Below, one piece after another: positions 41,260 to 50,653 of a stretch of DNA of 64,000 nt. This DNA comes from Bacteroidales bacterium (GTDB lineage: Bacteria > Bacteroidota > Bacteroidia > Bacteroidales > F082): contig JAGCCO010000024.1 of NCBI GenBank assembly GCA_017651645.1, forward strand, positions 1-64,000, written 5' to 3'. The translations under genes and the position numbers were made by a program. Position 1 is the stretch's first letter; each line of letters starts with the position of its first letter. A model generated the notes under the pieces. That model was given only the letters and a program-made list of their open reading frames with translations, did not search any database and was not told the origin of the DNA.

Positions 41260-42392
41260 GCATGGAAAAAAGAAGAGAAAGAGGCTTTTTTGGAAGGATA
41301 TTGGTTTTCATCCTGACCATCCTGGCAATCATTGGATTGGTTGCCATGGCTTTGAGTGTGATGTGCCCTCATATTGATCCAAAGCATTTTGGGTGGATTC
41401 CTTTCTTCGGTCTTTCGTTTTGGGTGATATTATTCTTTAATGCTTTGATTTTCTTTGTTTTGCTTTTGCTTTGGTCGCGTAAGGTATGGATTTCGGTCTT
41501 GGCTTTGATGATTGCTATTCCAGGTATTATCAAATCATACTCATTTGGTAAAGAGATGGGAGTCGGGGAAGGTATTCGTCTTATGTCTTATAATGTTTAC
41601 ATGTTTCAATCGCTGGATGGAAAGAACGATAAAGAAGCCGTTGCTTCTCGGATGATTCGCGTGATTGAAGAGCAGTCGCCCGATATCTTGTGTTGTCAAG
41701 AGTTCTCATCCTTTAATCGTGCCATAGATCGTCCCAAATGCATACAGATGTTTGCCGATAGCATAAATATGCCATACGTATACTATAATAAAAACAGTAA
41801 TTATAGCGGTAATGTTATTTTCTCGAAGTATCCAGTGACTAAAGTTACAGAAGGAACAGGGTTTAGTCAAGAGAAAACATACGGTGTCCTGGTGTCGGTT
41901 GATGCTGGGAAGAAAGGACAGTTCTATTTGGCAGGTATTCATCTGGTTTCAAATATGATAACCAAAGATGAGATTGAAATACTGACCAATGCATCTGATT
42001 ACCAACAAAACTTGGATACGGTGGGAAAATCGGTGTTTCACAAACTCAAAGATGGTTTCGTGTTAAGAAGTGACGAAGTCAAGGAAATGTTAGAGGGAAT
42101 ACCCGATAAAGACGTTCCTGTTATCCTATGTGGTGATTTCAATGATACTCCTTTGTCATATACATACAGAAGGGTACAAAAAGCAGGCTATAAGGATACG
42201 TTTATTTCAGTGGGACATGGAATAAAACCTACTTATGCAGGAAAACTGCCTTTGCTTAGAATCGATTACATTTGGGCGAATGACAAGGTAACGCCGTTGC
42301 GTTTCAACCGTTGTCGTCAAAAAGATTCTGACCATCATCCGATTTTATTAGATTTTTCAATTAATCAAAATTCAAATACTGAACAATTATGA
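41256..42392 (+). CDS. Membrane-anchored endonuclease/exonuclease/phosphatase-family protein
   Basis: 378 residues. Three hydrophobic helices in the first ~95 residues are followed by an EEP domain: 'LMSYNVYMFQ', 'DILCCQEFSS' with the metal Glu, 'LAGIHLVSN', 'LCGDFNDTPLS' and 'SDHHPILLDF' with the catalytic His. The arrangement (short membrane domain plus periplasmic EEP) is common in Bacteroidetes operons next to rhomboid genes. It probably cleaves a phosphodiester in the periplasm. Overlaps its neighbours by 4 bases each side. Confidence 0.9.
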   Translation: MSMEKRRERGFFGRILVFILTILAIIGLVAMALSVMCPHIDPKHFGWIPFFGLSFWVILFFNALIFFVLLLLWSRKVWISVLALMIAIPGIIKSYSFGKEMGVGEGIRLMSYNVYMFQSLDGKNDKEAVASRMIRVIEEQSPDILCCQEFSSFNRAIDRPKCIQMFADSINMPYVYYNKNSNYSGNVIFSKYPVTKVTEGTGFSQEKTYGVLVSVDAGKKGQFYLAGIHLVSNMITKDEIEILTNASDYQQNLDTVGKSVFHKLKDGFVLRSDEVKEMLEGIPDKDVPVILCGDFNDTPLSYTYRRVQKAGYKDTFISVGHGIKPTYAGKLPLLRIDYIWANDKVTPLRFNRCRQKDSDHHPILLDFSINQNSNTEQL

Positions 42393-43774
42393 CACTGATT
42401 AAATCCATATCCGGCATTCGTGGTACCATTGGCGGCCAGCCGGGCGACAACCTCACGCCAATCGACATGGTGAAATTCACTGCCGCATTCGTCAAATTCG
42501 TACAACATAGTAAAGGGGTGAAACGTCCCAAGATCGTGGTTGGTCGCGATGCACGTCTTTCGGGATTCCTTGTCAACCAGGTGGTTTGCGGCACTTTGCA
42601 AGCCATGGGCGCCGATGTACTCGACATCGGATTGAGCACCACACCCACAACGGAGATTGCGGTCACAGGCTTGAAAGCCGATGCAGGTATCATCCTTACG
42701 GCCAGTCATAACCCTGCACAATGGAATGCTTTGAAACTCTTGAATGATAAAGGTGAGTTCATTTCAGCCGCCGAAGGAGCATGGCTGCTTGATGTGGCTG
42801 CCAAGGACGACTTCGACTTTGTCCCGATTGAGGAGATTGGCACATATCAGCAGATTGACGGCTGGATGGACAAGCATGTGGAGATGGTGTGCCAACTGCC
42901 TTTGGTCAACAAGGAGGTGATTGCCAAGGCCAATTTCAAAGTGGCTGTGGATGCAGTCAACTCAACGGGAGGTGTGGCTATCCCCAAGATGTTGCGTGCC
43001 CTTGGCGTGAAAGAAGTGCTTGAACTCAACTGTGAGCCTACAGGCAAGTTTGCCCATACTCCCGAGCCCTTAGCTCAGAACCTCACCGACATCTGCCGCT
43101 TCGTGCGCGAGCAAGGTTGTGACTTTGGTGTGGTCGTTGATCCTGATGTAGACCGTCTGGTCTTTGTTAAGGAAGACGGCGAATTGTTTGGCGAGGAATA
43201 CACCTTGGTCTCGGTGGCTGATTTCATCCTGAAGCACACTCCTGGACCAACGGTGAGCAATCTCTCTTCAACTCGCGCTTTACGTGATGTCACCCAAAAG
43301 CATGGTCAGCAGTACTTTGCCGCTGCTGTCGGTGAGGTCAATGTGGTGGAGAAAATGAAAGAAGTGGGTGCAGTCATCGGTGGCGAAGGCAACGGAGGTG
43401 TCATCTATCCCGAGCTGCATTATGGTCGCGATGCCTTGGTTGGTACGGCTTTATTCTTAACCCAGTTAGCAGAGAAGAATGTGAAATGTTCAGAGTTGAA
43501 GAAGACCTATCCGTTGTATGTGATGTCGAAGAATAAGATCCAACTCACACCTTCGACCGATGTGGATGGTATCTTGGCCAAGTTTGTCGAGAAGTTCAAG
43601 AATGAAAAAGTGACCACCATCGACGGTGTAAAGATCGACTTTGAAGAAGGCTGGGTGCATCTGCGTAAGTCAAATACCGAACCCATCATCCGTATTTATT
43701 CCGAAGGCAAGACCGAAGCAGAGGCCGAGCGTTTTGCCAACATGATTCTGGAAGAAGCTAAGAAGATGGTGTAA
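42389..43774 (+). CDS. glmM: Phosphoglucosamine mutase
   Basis: 461 residues; converts glucosamine-6-phosphate to glucosamine-1-phosphate for UDP-GlcNAc, peptidoglycan and LPS. Alpha-D-phosphohexomutase features: 'SGIRGTIGG', catalytic S106 in 'ILTASHNPAQWNALKL', metal loop 'DPDVDRLVF', sugar-specificity loop 'GGEGNGGVIYP' and the phosphate-binding 'RKSNTEPIIRIYSEG'. The GEGNGG loop rather than GEMSGH is usual in the Bacteroidetes proteins called GlmM. A phosphomannomutase-type enzyme lies 2 kb away, so the two divide the work. Last gene of the mutL operon. Confidence 0.9.
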   Translation: MTLIKSISGIRGTIGGQPGDNLTPIDMVKFTAAFVKFVQHSKGVKRPKIVVGRDARLSGFLVNQVVCGTLQAMGADVLDIGLSTTPTTEIAVTGLKADAGIILTASHNPAQWNALKLLNDKGEFISAAEGAWLLDVAAKDDFDFVPIEEIGTYQQIDGWMDKHVEMVCQLPLVNKEVIAKANFKVAVDAVNSTGGVAIPKMLRALGVKEVLELNCEPTGKFAHTPEPLAQNLTDICRFVREQGCDFGVVVDPDVDRLVFVKEDGELFGEEYTLVSVADFILKHTPGPTVSNLSSTRALRDVTQKHGQQYFAAAVGEVNVVEKMKEVGAVIGGEGNGGVIYPELHYGRDALVGTALFLTQLAEKNVKCSELKKTYPLYVMSKNKIQLTPSTDVDGILAKFVEKFKNEKVTTIDGVKIDFEEGWVHLRKSNTEPIIRIYSEGKTEAEAERFANMILEEAKKMV

Positions 43775-43865
43775 TATCAAAATGCTCACAAAAGCAGGAA
43801 AGTTTTAGGATTATTTGGATTTCTCGATTTGTTTTTGTTATTTCGTGGCTTCAAATCAATTGGTT

Positions 43866-44105
43866 ATGGGACAACAAAACAAAAAAAGCAAGCGTCGTAA
43901 CTATAAGTATCACGCGATTACATTCAAATTATCAGCCGGTCAATACCGTTCGCTGCGCAATTATTGCAAGGCTCGCAAGACGACTCCCATCAAATTGATC
44001 AAGAGGAATATAGAGCGTTTTATCTCTAACTATGAGTACGAAATCCCACAAGATTTGTATCTCACTGAAAACCAATTGGATCTGTTTGAGGAACCAACCT
44101 TGTAG
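43866..44105 (+). CDS. Small basic conserved hypothetical protein
   Basis: 79 residues from ATG 43866 (MGQQNKKSKRRNYKYHAITF). A lysine/arginine-rich N-terminus precedes 'KLSAGQYRSLRNYCKARKTT', a helical part that resembles small ribbon-helix-helix or DNA/RNA-binding proteins, and an acidic C-terminus (LYLTENQLDLFEEPTL). No firm family. It ends 17 bases from the convergent recR gene. Confidence 0.65.
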   Translation: MGQQNKKSKRRNYKYHAITFKLSAGQYRSLRNYCKARKTTPIKLIKRNIERFISNYEYEIPQDLYLTENQLDLFEEPTL

Positions 44106-44122
44106 CGTCCAAGACAATCATT

Positions 44123-44734
44123 CTATTTCTGATTGAACGGAATGCGGTTTTGTATAGAGCGGCCTAAGGTCACTTCGTCCACATATTCCAAGGCATCGCC
44201 GACGGCAATTCCCTTCGAGATGACGGAAATCTTCCCTTGGAAATCTTTCAACTGCTTGAAAATGTAAAAGTTGGTTGTGTCGCCTTCAATAGTGGCAGGT
44301 AAGGCCAAGATGATTTCCTTAATGTCTTCTTTTTGGACACGTTGCACCAATTGGGCTATTTTCAGATCATTGGGAGAGATGCCTTCGATGGGGCTGATGA
44401 CTCCGCCAAGCACGTGATATAAGCCATTATAAGATGCGGTGCGCTCGATGGCCAACACATCGCGCATGTCGGCTACCACACAGAGTGTGTTTTCGTCGCG
44501 GCGAGGGTTGCTGCAAATGGAACAAACTCTCGTGTCGCTGATGTTGTAACAACGCTCACACAACTGGATGTTGTGTTTCATCTTCAGCAGTGAATCGGCA
44601 AGTTGCTCGGTCTCAAGCGTGTCTTCATTGAGCAGATGCAAAGCCAGTCGCAGGGCGGTTTTTTTCCCGATGCCCGGCAGCTTTGCGAGTGACTCTACAG
44701 CGTTCTCTAGCAATATGGATGAATACTCTGCCAT
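44123..44734 (-). CDS. recR: Recombination mediator protein RecR
   Basis: 203 residues, the usual size. N-terminal helix-hairpin-helix ([20 protein letters not shown]), a four-Cys zinc site ([19 protein letters not shown]), a Toprim domain ([16 protein letters not shown] ... [14 protein letters not shown]) and a Walker-B-like C-terminal region ([19 protein letters not shown]). RecR works with RecF/RecO to load RecA at gaps. Monocistronic, with divergent promoter arrangement to the MORN gene. Confidence 0.97.
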   Translation of the reverse strand: MAEYSSILLENAVESLAKLPGIGKKTALRLALHLLNEDTLETEQLADSLLKMKHNIQLCERCYNISDTRVCSICSNPRRDENTLCVVADMRDVLAIERTASYNGLYHVLGGVISPIEGISPNDLKIAQLVQRVQKEDIKEIILALPATIEGDTTNFYIFKQLKDFQGKISVISKGIAVGDALEYVDEVTLGRSIQNRIPFNQK

Positions 44735-44748
44735 ACAATAATCGGGGC

Positions 44749-44756
44749 AAAATTAA
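44749..44756 (-). promoter_or_regulatory. -7 box TAATTTTG for recR
   Basis: Exact motif on the minus strand, 14 bases before ATG 44734. Confidence 0.65.
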
Positions 44757-44766
44757 GTTATTTCCT

Positions 44767-44774
44767 TAAATTTG
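44767..44774 (+). promoter_or_regulatory. -7 box TAAATTTG for the MORN-repeat gene
   Basis: Exact motif followed by CA, 22 bases before ATG 44797; 10 bases from the divergent recR box. Confidence 0.65.
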
Positions 44775-44796
44775 CAGTCTCAAAAGTGAAGAAATC

Positions 44797-45480
44797 ATGA
44801 AAAGAATTGTCTTTATTCTTGTTGCTCTTTTGATTGGCGTCATGTCAATGTCGGCCCAGGACTTCAACCGTACCGATGCCAAAGGCCGTCGACAAGGTGT
44901 GTGGCGCGACTATTATCCCAACGGCCAGCTGCGCTACGAAGGCCAGTTCAAAAACGATAAATGCAAAGGCATTTTCCGTTATTATGATGAGCAGGGTAAC
45001 TTGAAAGCCGTCAATGAGTTTGACAAGTCCGGCGATCGGGCTTTTAACGAAACCTACGCGCCCAACGGTAGGGTGGTGGCTACTGGATTCTATTTGAACC
45101 AAAAGAAAGATGGGGAGTGGAAGTATTTTGACACCAATTCAGGTCAGCTTCGTTTGGTAGAGGACAACAAGGCAGGTAAAGTACACGGCTGGTCAAGGCT
45201 TTATAACCCGAATAATGGTGTGTTGGCAGAGGAAACCCAATATGTGGAGGGTCAGCCCGAGGGCCAATGCAAAAAGTATTCGGATACAGGCGTAATGATC
45301 ATGGAATGCCAATACCATAACGGCATGCTTGAGGGTCCTTCCAAGACCTATTACCCAAATACGACCTTGAAGGAGGAAGGACAATATGCCAAGGGAAAGA
45401 AAGTCGGGATTTGGAAAACCTACAATGAAGAGGGCGACCTCATCGCTGAAGAAGCCTTCGGAGAGCAAGAAATCCAATGA
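44797..45480 (+). CDS. Secreted MORN-repeat protein (YwqK-like)
   Basis: 227 residues. Signal peptide MKRIVFILVALLIGVMSMSAQ. The rest is a row of MORN_2 units, each about 22-24 residues with G-x-W/Y...Y-P/D-x-G-x-L...: 'RQGVWRDYYPNGQLRYEGQF', 'CKGIFRYYDEQGNLKAV', 'KDGEWKYFDTNSGQLRL', 'VHGWSRLYNPNNGVLAEE', 'PEGQCKKYSDTGVMIMECQY', 'LEGPSKTYYPNTTLKEE', 'KVGIWKTYNEEGDLIAEE'. Such repeats form beta hairpins; some databases name them YwqK family antitoxins, but nothing here suggests a toxin partner. Ends exactly where the convergent TPR gene ends. Confidence 0.88.
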   Translation: MKRIVFILVALLIGVMSMSAQDFNRTDAKGRRQGVWRDYYPNGQLRYEGQFKNDKCKGIFRYYDEQGNLKAVNEFDKSGDRAFNETYAPNGRVVATGFYLNQKKDGEWKYFDTNSGQLRLVEDNKAGKVHGWSRLYNPNNGVLAEETQYVEGQPEGQCKKYSDTGVMIMECQYHNGMLEGPSKTYYPNTTLKEEGQYAKGKKVGIWKTYNEEGDLIAEEAFGEQEIQ

Positions 45481-45891
45481 TTATTTACATCTTTTGAGAT
45501 AGTCTTCCAGGTTGGGACGTCCATATTGGGCGGCCAGCTTGTAGTTCTCGCAAGCCTTGTCTTCATCATTTAATAAGTAGTACGTCCTTCCAAGGTTGAA
45601 ATAGGCGTCGGCATAGTCGGGCTTCAATTCGATTGCCTTTTCAAAATCAGCTATGGCTTCCTGATACTTTTTCTCATTGACCTTTGCACAGCCTCGATAA
45701 TAATACGCCTCAAAGTTGTTCTTGTCGTATCTGATGGCCTTGGTCAAGGTTTCTTCGGCCTCTTCAAACTTGCTGTATCGCAAGAGCAACTTTGATCCTT
45801 CTTCTGTGTAAAGACGTGATTTGGCAGGATTCTCGCATCCCATCAAGGCCATTAGTAGTACTGTCGAAAGGAGTAATATCAGTCTTTTCAT
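45481..45891 (-). CDS. TPR lipoprotein
   Basis: 136 residues from ATG 45891 (MKRLILLLSTVLLMALMGC, lipobox Cys 19). Three tetratricopeptide units follow: 'LLLRYSKFEEAEETLTKAI', 'AYYYRGCAKVNEKKYQEAIA' and 'AYFNLGRTYYLLNDEDKACE', with a capping helix (YLKRCK). Probably a periplasmic scaffold; partner unknown. It lies 36 bases after the phosphohexomutase stop and looks like the last gene of that operon. Confidence 0.85.
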   Translation of the reverse strand: MKRLILLLSTVLLMALMGCENPAKSRLYTEEGSKLLLRYSKFEEAEETLTKAIRYDKNNFEAYYYRGCAKVNEKKYQEAIADFEKAIELKPDYADAYFNLGRTYYLLNDEDKACENYKLAAQYGRPNLEDYLKRCK

Positions 45892-45927
45892 TATTTCAAG
45901 TTTTTGCAAAAAACAAACAATGCAGAA

Positions 45928-47271
45928 TTAGGAATGTTGTTGAACGATGCCTTTCACGGTTTCTATGATTCCGTTTAGTTTGGCCTCGCTCTTGGCTTCG
46001 CAAAGGAAGCGGAGGTATGGCTCAGTATTGGAAGGCCTGATGTTGAGCCACCAGTCGTGATAGTCCAGGCGGTAACCATCAAAGTCCAAGAAACGCTCTG
46101 GCTTTTCGATTTGGGTAAAGTGGTCTTTGACAGCATCCATGGCTTCCTGCTTGCGCTCAATCTTGAAGTTGATCTCGCCAGAGTTATAATACGGTGAAAT
46201 CTCATCAATGATTTGGCTTAAGGTCATGCCTTTTTTCTTGCGCTCTGCCAAGAGTCTAAGCACGATGGAGGCGGCCAAAAGGGCAGAGTCAGAGTAATAG
46301 AAGTCGCGGAAATAATAGTGCCCGGCCAATTCGCCGCCGTAGCATCCATCCAACTCCCTGAGTTTCAAAGCGGCATAGGCTCGTCCCACACGCCAAGTCT
46401 CCACCTTGGCCTGATAACGGTCGAGGTATTCCTGGATGGCACGTGAGCTGCGGATGTCCTGCAACACGATGCCTTTCTGGTGTTGTTCGCCAATGAAATA
46501 GTCACCCAAGAAGGCAATGATAAGGTCAGGGCTGATAAAACGCCCTTTCTCGTCGATGAAGGTAATTCGGTCGGCATCGCCATCGAACAGCAGGCCTATA
46601 TCGCATTTTTCTTTCTTCACCAAAGCCTTGATTTGTTCCTGCGCGTTGGCTTCCAAAGGATTGGGCTCATGGTTGGGGAAGTTGCCGTCCAAGGTGTCAT
46701 TGATATAATGGGCTTTGCCAATCAGTTCGTGGACAAAGATCGACGACATGCCGTTGCTGCAGTCCACGGCGATGTTGAGGTTGTCGTGTGGCCCAACAAA
46801 CTGTCTTTGAAATGCGAGATAATCCGCATAGACATTTCTTTCTTTGATTTGTCCTTTCTTGGCGCAGGGGGGCGTGGCCTTGTCGCTTGATACTAATGCT
46901 TCCAATCTGTTCAAGCCGGTGTCGTAGCCCACAGGGAGGGCGTTTTGGGCTGAGATTTTCAAGCCGTTATGATGCTTTGGATTATGCGATGCCGTGATTT
47001 GGATGGAGGCGCCATAGCCGTATTTTGCCGTCGACCAATAAACTAAAGGCGTGGTGGAAAGGCCGATGAAGTCGACGTTTTTACCACGGTCGGTGAGACC
47101 ACGGGTGAGGGCTTCGTACATGGCTGGAGAAGAAAGGCGCATGTCACGCCCCACGAGATAGGTGTCGGTGTCGAGCACATCAGGCAGGAAATAGCCGATG
47201 CGGTAGGCGATGTCTTCGTTGAGGTCGGTACCCCATTCACCTCTAATGTCGTATGCTTTAAATGCTTTCAT
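45928..47271 (-). CDS. Phosphomannomutase/phosphoglucomutase (alpha-D-phosphohexomutase)
   Basis: 447 residues. 'KAYDIRGEWG' near the N-terminus, catalytic S95 in 'ITASHNPKHHNGLKIS', metal loop 'FDGDADRI' and sugar loop 'GGELAGHYYFRDFYY', with 'RPSNTEPYLRFLCEAK' for phosphate binding. The GELAGHYYF loop is of the type in dual PMM/PGM enzymes (compare AlgC GEMSGH), so it likely makes mannose-1-phosphate or glucose-1-phosphate for glycan synthesis. Located between mltG and a TPR gene in a minus operon, which suggests envelope building. Confidence 0.92.
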   Translation of the reverse strand: MKAFKAYDIRGEWGTDLNEDIAYRIGYFLPDVLDTDTYLVGRDMRLSSPAMYEALTRGLTDRGKNVDFIGLSTTPLVYWSTAKYGYGASIQITASHNPKHHNGLKISAQNALPVGYDTGLNRLEALVSSDKATPPCAKKGQIKERNVYADYLAFQRQFVGPHDNLNIAVDCSNGMSSIFVHELIGKAHYINDTLDGNFPNHEPNPLEANAQEQIKALVKKEKCDIGLLFDGDADRITFIDEKGRFISPDLIIAFLGDYFIGEQHQKGIVLQDIRSSRAIQEYLDRYQAKVETWRVGRAYAALKLRELDGCYGGELAGHYYFRDFYYSDSALLAASIVLRLLAERKKKGMTLSQIIDEISPYYNSGEINFKIERKQEAMDAVKDHFTQIEKPERFLDFDGYRLDYHDWWLNIRPSNTEPYLRFLCEAKSEAKLNGIIETVKGIVQQHS

Positions 47272-47304
47272 ATTATCAGTTGTTTAGTTGTACAGTGAAG
47301 CGAT

Positions 47305-48399
47305 TTATTTAATTCCATGTTTGTTGAGTGCTTGTTGGTAATGGGCAGCGTTACGGTTGTGCTCAGCAAGGGTCTTGGCAAAATAGTGGTATCCAGAAAA
47401 GTCTTCCCTGGCGCAGAAATAGTAATAATGATGGTCTTCGGCATTAAGTACGGCGTTAATGGCAGCAATGGAAGGAATACAAATAGGGCCGGGAGGAAGA
47501 CCAAGGTGTTTATACGTATTGTAAGGCGATTCGATTTGTTTGTGATAATCGAGCACGCGATGGATGCTATAGTCATCCCAAGCAAATATCAGGGTGGGGT
47601 CGGCTTGAAGTGGCCAATTGCTTTTCAGCCTATTAAGATAGACACCTGCCACACGGGGCATCTCTTTGTTCATGTTGGTTTCCTTGTTGACGATGGATGC
47701 TAAAGTGCTGACCTGAATGGGGGTGAGACTTTTGGCTTGGGCTTGGTGTTTACGCTCTTCTGTCCAGAATTTGTTGTATTCCTGAAACATACGGTTGACA
47801 AAGCCTTCAGCATCGGTGTTCCAATAGAACTCGTAGGTGTCGGGTATGAAGAGGGCAGGGATGGTCTGATTGTTAAATCCCAATTGCTCGATATATTCCT
47901 GATTGTGAAGCAGGTTGGAGATGGAAACAGAGTCCGCTTCGATTTGCGATGCGATGCGGCCTGCCAACATGTCAACATCGCGGATATTATTGAAAGTCAC
48001 TTTTAATGGGGATTGCAAACCACCACGCAACATGTTGACAATATCGTTGTTGCTCATGGTATTATCCACAACATATCGGCCAGGGCGGATATTCTCCGGA
48101 TATTTTTTCTTTTTAGCAACCCAATAGAAACTTTTTTCGTTGACTATTACATTGGCTTTCGACAAAATGTCTTTCACTTGGTTGTAGTCAGAACCCGTGG
48201 GGATGTATATGGCTACTTCCTTTCCTGTCGGCGTCTGCACATTGGGCGACAGTGCGGTCCTGTAAAACCAATAGCCAAAGGCTATGGCGAAAACCAAAAG
48301 GATATCCAACACTAGAATAATGATGCGTCGTGTGCGTTTTTTATTATCTGTTTGGTTTCTTCTTCTCTCTCTCGGGAGCTTGGTGCGTATTCTAATCAT
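47305..48399 (-). CDS. mltG: Endolytic murein transglycosylase MltG
   Basis: 364 residues: a basic cytosolic tail (~1-22), one membrane helix (IILVLDILLVFAIAFGYWFY), a LysM-like subdomain (EVAIYIPTGSDYNQVKDILS) and the YceG/MltG catalytic domain. Catalytic Glu is E240 in 'SIVNKETNMNKEMPRVAGVY'; 'LPPGPICIPSIAAINAVLN' and 'YYFCAREDFSGYHYFAKTLAEHN' are family signatures. It cuts nascent glycan strands and so ends peptidoglycan chain growth. Overlaps the GNAT gene by 8 bases. Confidence 0.95.
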   Translation of the reverse strand: MIRIRTKLPRERRRNQTDNKKRTRRIIILVLDILLVFAIAFGYWFYRTALSPNVQTPTGKEVAIYIPTGSDYNQVKDILSKANVIVNEKSFYWVAKKKKYPENIRPGRYVVDNTMSNNDIVNMLRGGLQSPLKVTFNNIRDVDMLAGRIASQIEADSVSISNLLHNQEYIEQLGFNNQTIPALFIPDTYEFYWNTDAEGFVNRMFQEYNKFWTEERKHQAQAKSLTPIQVSTLASIVNKETNMNKEMPRVAGVYLNRLKSNWPLQADPTLIFAWDDYSIHRVLDYHKQIESPYNTYKHLGLPPGPICIPSIAAINAVLNAEDHHYYYFCAREDFSGYHYFAKTLAEHNRNAAHYQQALNKHGIK

Positions 48400-48922
48400 G
48401 GTTATTACCTTTTATTCGTTGATACTCAAAAATATCCATAAACCCATTCTCGGTCTGAATCCAATCCTTTCGTTGTCCGCATAGCGTAAAGCCTTGATCG
48501 AGAAAGAGTTGCTGACTTAATGTGTTGGTTTCATCTATGGAACAATACACCTGATGCAGCAAGACCTCTTGGAAGAGATAGTCTACACATAAGGCTAACG
48601 CTGCCTTTGCCAGACCTTGATGACGATACGATTTGTCTATCAAAATGCCCAATCCGGCACGTTGGTTTATGCAGTCGTAGTCGAATATGTCAATGCAGCC
48701 GATAGATTGGCCTGTTTCAATTAAATCAATCATCAGGCGGAGTTGTCTCTGGCTGAATAAGTCGTTGTTGCTCAACAGGAATTGTTCAATCTGAAAACGA
48801 GTAAAGGGCACGTGTGTCCCGCTAACCCTCCAGATATCCCGGTCGTTTTCCCAACGGTATACTTGTTCAGCGTCTTCAGGTTCAGCGCAACGGAGTGTTA
48901 TGATGTCGTCCTTGATGAACAT
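48392..48922 (-). CDS. GNAT-family N-acetyltransferase (RimJ/RimL-like)
   Basis: 176 residues. GNAT fold of the Acetyltransf_3 type: 'ITLRCAEPEDAEQVYRWEND' at the start, 'IGCIDIFDYDCINQRAGLGI' (motif with beta4) and the acetyl-CoA loop 'DKSYRHQGLAKAALALCVDY', then 'CSIDETNTLSQQLFLDQGF'. The substrate may be a protein N-terminus or an amino sugar; not predictable. First gene of the GNAT-mltG-phosphohexomutase-TPR operon. Confidence 0.92.
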   Translation of the reverse strand: MFIKDDIITLRCAEPEDAEQVYRWENDRDIWRVSGTHVPFTRFQIEQFLLSNNDLFSQRQLRLMIDLIETGQSIGCIDIFDYDCINQRAGLGILIDKSYRHQGLAKAALALCVDYLFQEVLLHQVYCSIDETNTLSQQLFLDQGFTLCGQRKDWIQTENGFMDIFEYQRIKGNNHD

Positions 48923-49001
48923 AAGTGTAAGTCAAGAAAAATCTATATTTTACGCGAGAATTGGCACATATTTTGATAGCCACCCTCCGCTAAATTTTCG
49001 A

Positions 49002-49009
49002 CAAAAATA
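49002..49009 (-). promoter_or_regulatory. -7 box TATTTTTG upstream of the GNAT-mltG operon
   Basis: Exact motif on the minus strand, 79 bases before ATG 48922. Confidence 0.5.
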
Positions 49010-49089
49010 CACTTTTCAGTGCAATAAAGGTTGAAAAAATACATTAATGAGACTATAAAAGAAATAAGAAACCCATAAATTGAGACAAG

Positions 49090-50577
49090 ATGAGAAAAGT
49101 GAGTGTGTTCCGCATGTGCGGACTGACGATGATCGCCGGACTCCTGATGGCGGCATCATGTGTGAATTCATCCCAGAACGCTAAGAATAGCGAAGACCAG
49201 ACTGAACAGCAGCAACCTGTCACGGAAATTGAACAAGCCCAGCAGGTTCAAGTGCAGCGGGCGGCTTTCATTCCAACCGAAAGCACTCCCGATTTCGTCG
49301 ACGCAGCCGAACGTAGCGTTGATGCAGTGGTCCATATCATGACAAAAGTGGTCAGACAGAGCAACACCTATGAAGATTTCTTTGGCGCTTTGCTTGGCCA
49401 AATCTATGGTTATCCTGGCCAATCACGCAACAATACCATGGTGGCCTATGGTTCTGGCGTTGTACTGACCCCTGATGGCTATATCGTCACCAATAACCAC
49501 GTTGTGGAAGGCGCCGATGAGGTCGAGGTTACCTTTAATAATAAGGTGAAGAAGACCGCCACCATCATTGGTACCGACCCGACTACCGATTTGGCCTTGA
49601 TCAAGGTGGATGCCTCTGACTTGGAGTATCTTACCTTTGGCGACTCCGACAATGTACGTATCGGCGAATGGGTGCTTGCCGTAGGTAATCCTTTCAATCT
49701 GACGTCTACCGTAACGGCTGGTATCGTGAGTGCTAAAGCACGTAACCTCAGTATTTTGGGTGAGGGTACATCTGTGGAGTCTTTCATTCAGACCGACGCT
49801 GCGGTCAACCCAGGTAACAGTGGTGGCGCTTTGGTCAACACCAAGGGCGAATTGGTGGGTATCAATGCGGCCATTGCTTCGCATACAGGCTCCTACGAAG
49901 GCTATTCCTTCGCCATTCCATCCAACATCGTCCGTAAAGTGGTCGACGATTTGTTGCTCTACGGTACAGCACAACGCGGTTATCTTGGCGTTCAGATAGC
50001 AGAGCTCACCCAAGAGCTTGCCGATAAAGAAGGCCTGGAGAACATAGAAGGTGTGTATGTTGCCGAGGTTACCGATGGCGGTGCTGCCAAACTGGCAGGT
50101 ATGAAGTCTGGCGATGTGATCACCGCTATCAATGGTAAAAAGGTGAATTCCACCACCCAACTCAAGGAAAGTGTCGGCCAATACCGTCCTGGTGACAAGG
50201 TGGATGTTGAGGTTAACCGTAATGGCAATCATCACCATTATGAGTTGACCCTGCTCAACGAGGCTGGCAATGTGGATGTCGTCAAGAAAGGCGATAGCTT
50301 CTACAATTCAGAGTTTGGGCTGATGCTCCAACCCGTCGACCAGAACGACATGAGCCGACTCAAAATTAAGAGTGGCCTGAAAATCGTGGAAATCCGTCAA
50401 GGGCGTTTCATGAATTCAGGTATCCCTGTCGATTTTGTCATCACCAAAGTGAACGGTGTCGCCGTCAATGACAAGACCGACCTTGAGAACGCGCAGAAAA
50501 ACAGCCGCTCACGTCGAACTACCATTGAAGGTGTATATCCCAATGGCATGATGGCCACCTTCTATTACAACAAATAA
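49090..50577 (+). CDS. HtrA/Deg-family serine protease, predicted lipoprotein
   Basis: 495 residues. N-terminal signal with a lipobox-like 'MAASC' (Cys near 23). Trypsin-like domain with H137 ('TNNHVVEGAD'), D167 ('TTDLALIKVD') and S244 ('NPGNSGGALVN'), followed by PDZ1 ('YLGVQIAELTQ' ... 'KSGDVITAINGKKV') and a degenerate PDZ2 ('IRQGRFMNSGIPVDFVITKVNGV'). It degrades or refolds damaged envelope proteins. Bacteroidetes members of this family are often anchored. No obvious TAnnTTTG box precedes it, so a stress sigma factor may be used (inference). Confidence 0.93.
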   Translation: MRKVSVFRMCGLTMIAGLLMAASCVNSSQNAKNSEDQTEQQQPVTEIEQAQQVQVQRAAFIPTESTPDFVDAAERSVDAVVHIMTKVVRQSNTYEDFFGALLGQIYGYPGQSRNNTMVAYGSGVVLTPDGYIVTNNHVVEGADEVEVTFNNKVKKTATIIGTDPTTDLALIKVDASDLEYLTFGDSDNVRIGEWVLAVGNPFNLTSTVTAGIVSAKARNLSILGEGTSVESFIQTDAAVNPGNSGGALVNTKGELVGINAAIASHTGSYEGYSFAIPSNIVRKVVDDLLLYGTAQRGYLGVQIAELTQELADKEGLENIEGVYVAEVTDGGAAKLAGMKSGDVITAINGKKVNSTTQLKESVGQYRPGDKVDVEVNRNGNHHHYELTLLNEAGNVDVVKKGDSFYNSEFGLMLQPVDQNDMSRLKIKSGLKIVEIRQGRFMNSGIPVDFVITKVNGVAVNDKTDLENAQKNSRSRRTTIEGVYPNGMMATFYYNK

Positions 50578-50606
50578 TGTTGCTCGAAGAAAGAATTTTC
50601 TGAAAA

Positions 50607-50633
50607 TCAAAAACTTCGGTACGGTTTTTGATA
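50607..50633 (+). terminator. Stem-loop after the HtrA gene
   Basis: ATCAAAAAC / GTTTTTGAT, 9-bp perfect stem with 9-base loop; followed by AATATTT rather than a clean T run, so a weak terminator. Confidence 0.55.
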
Positions 50634-50653
50634 ATATTTACCTTCGTGATTCG

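Noticed and set aside
44797..45480. YwqK-like protein as antitoxin of a toxin-antitoxin pair
   Set aside because: It has a signal peptide and MORN repeats, and no toxin gene next to it; the antitoxin label comes only from database naming.
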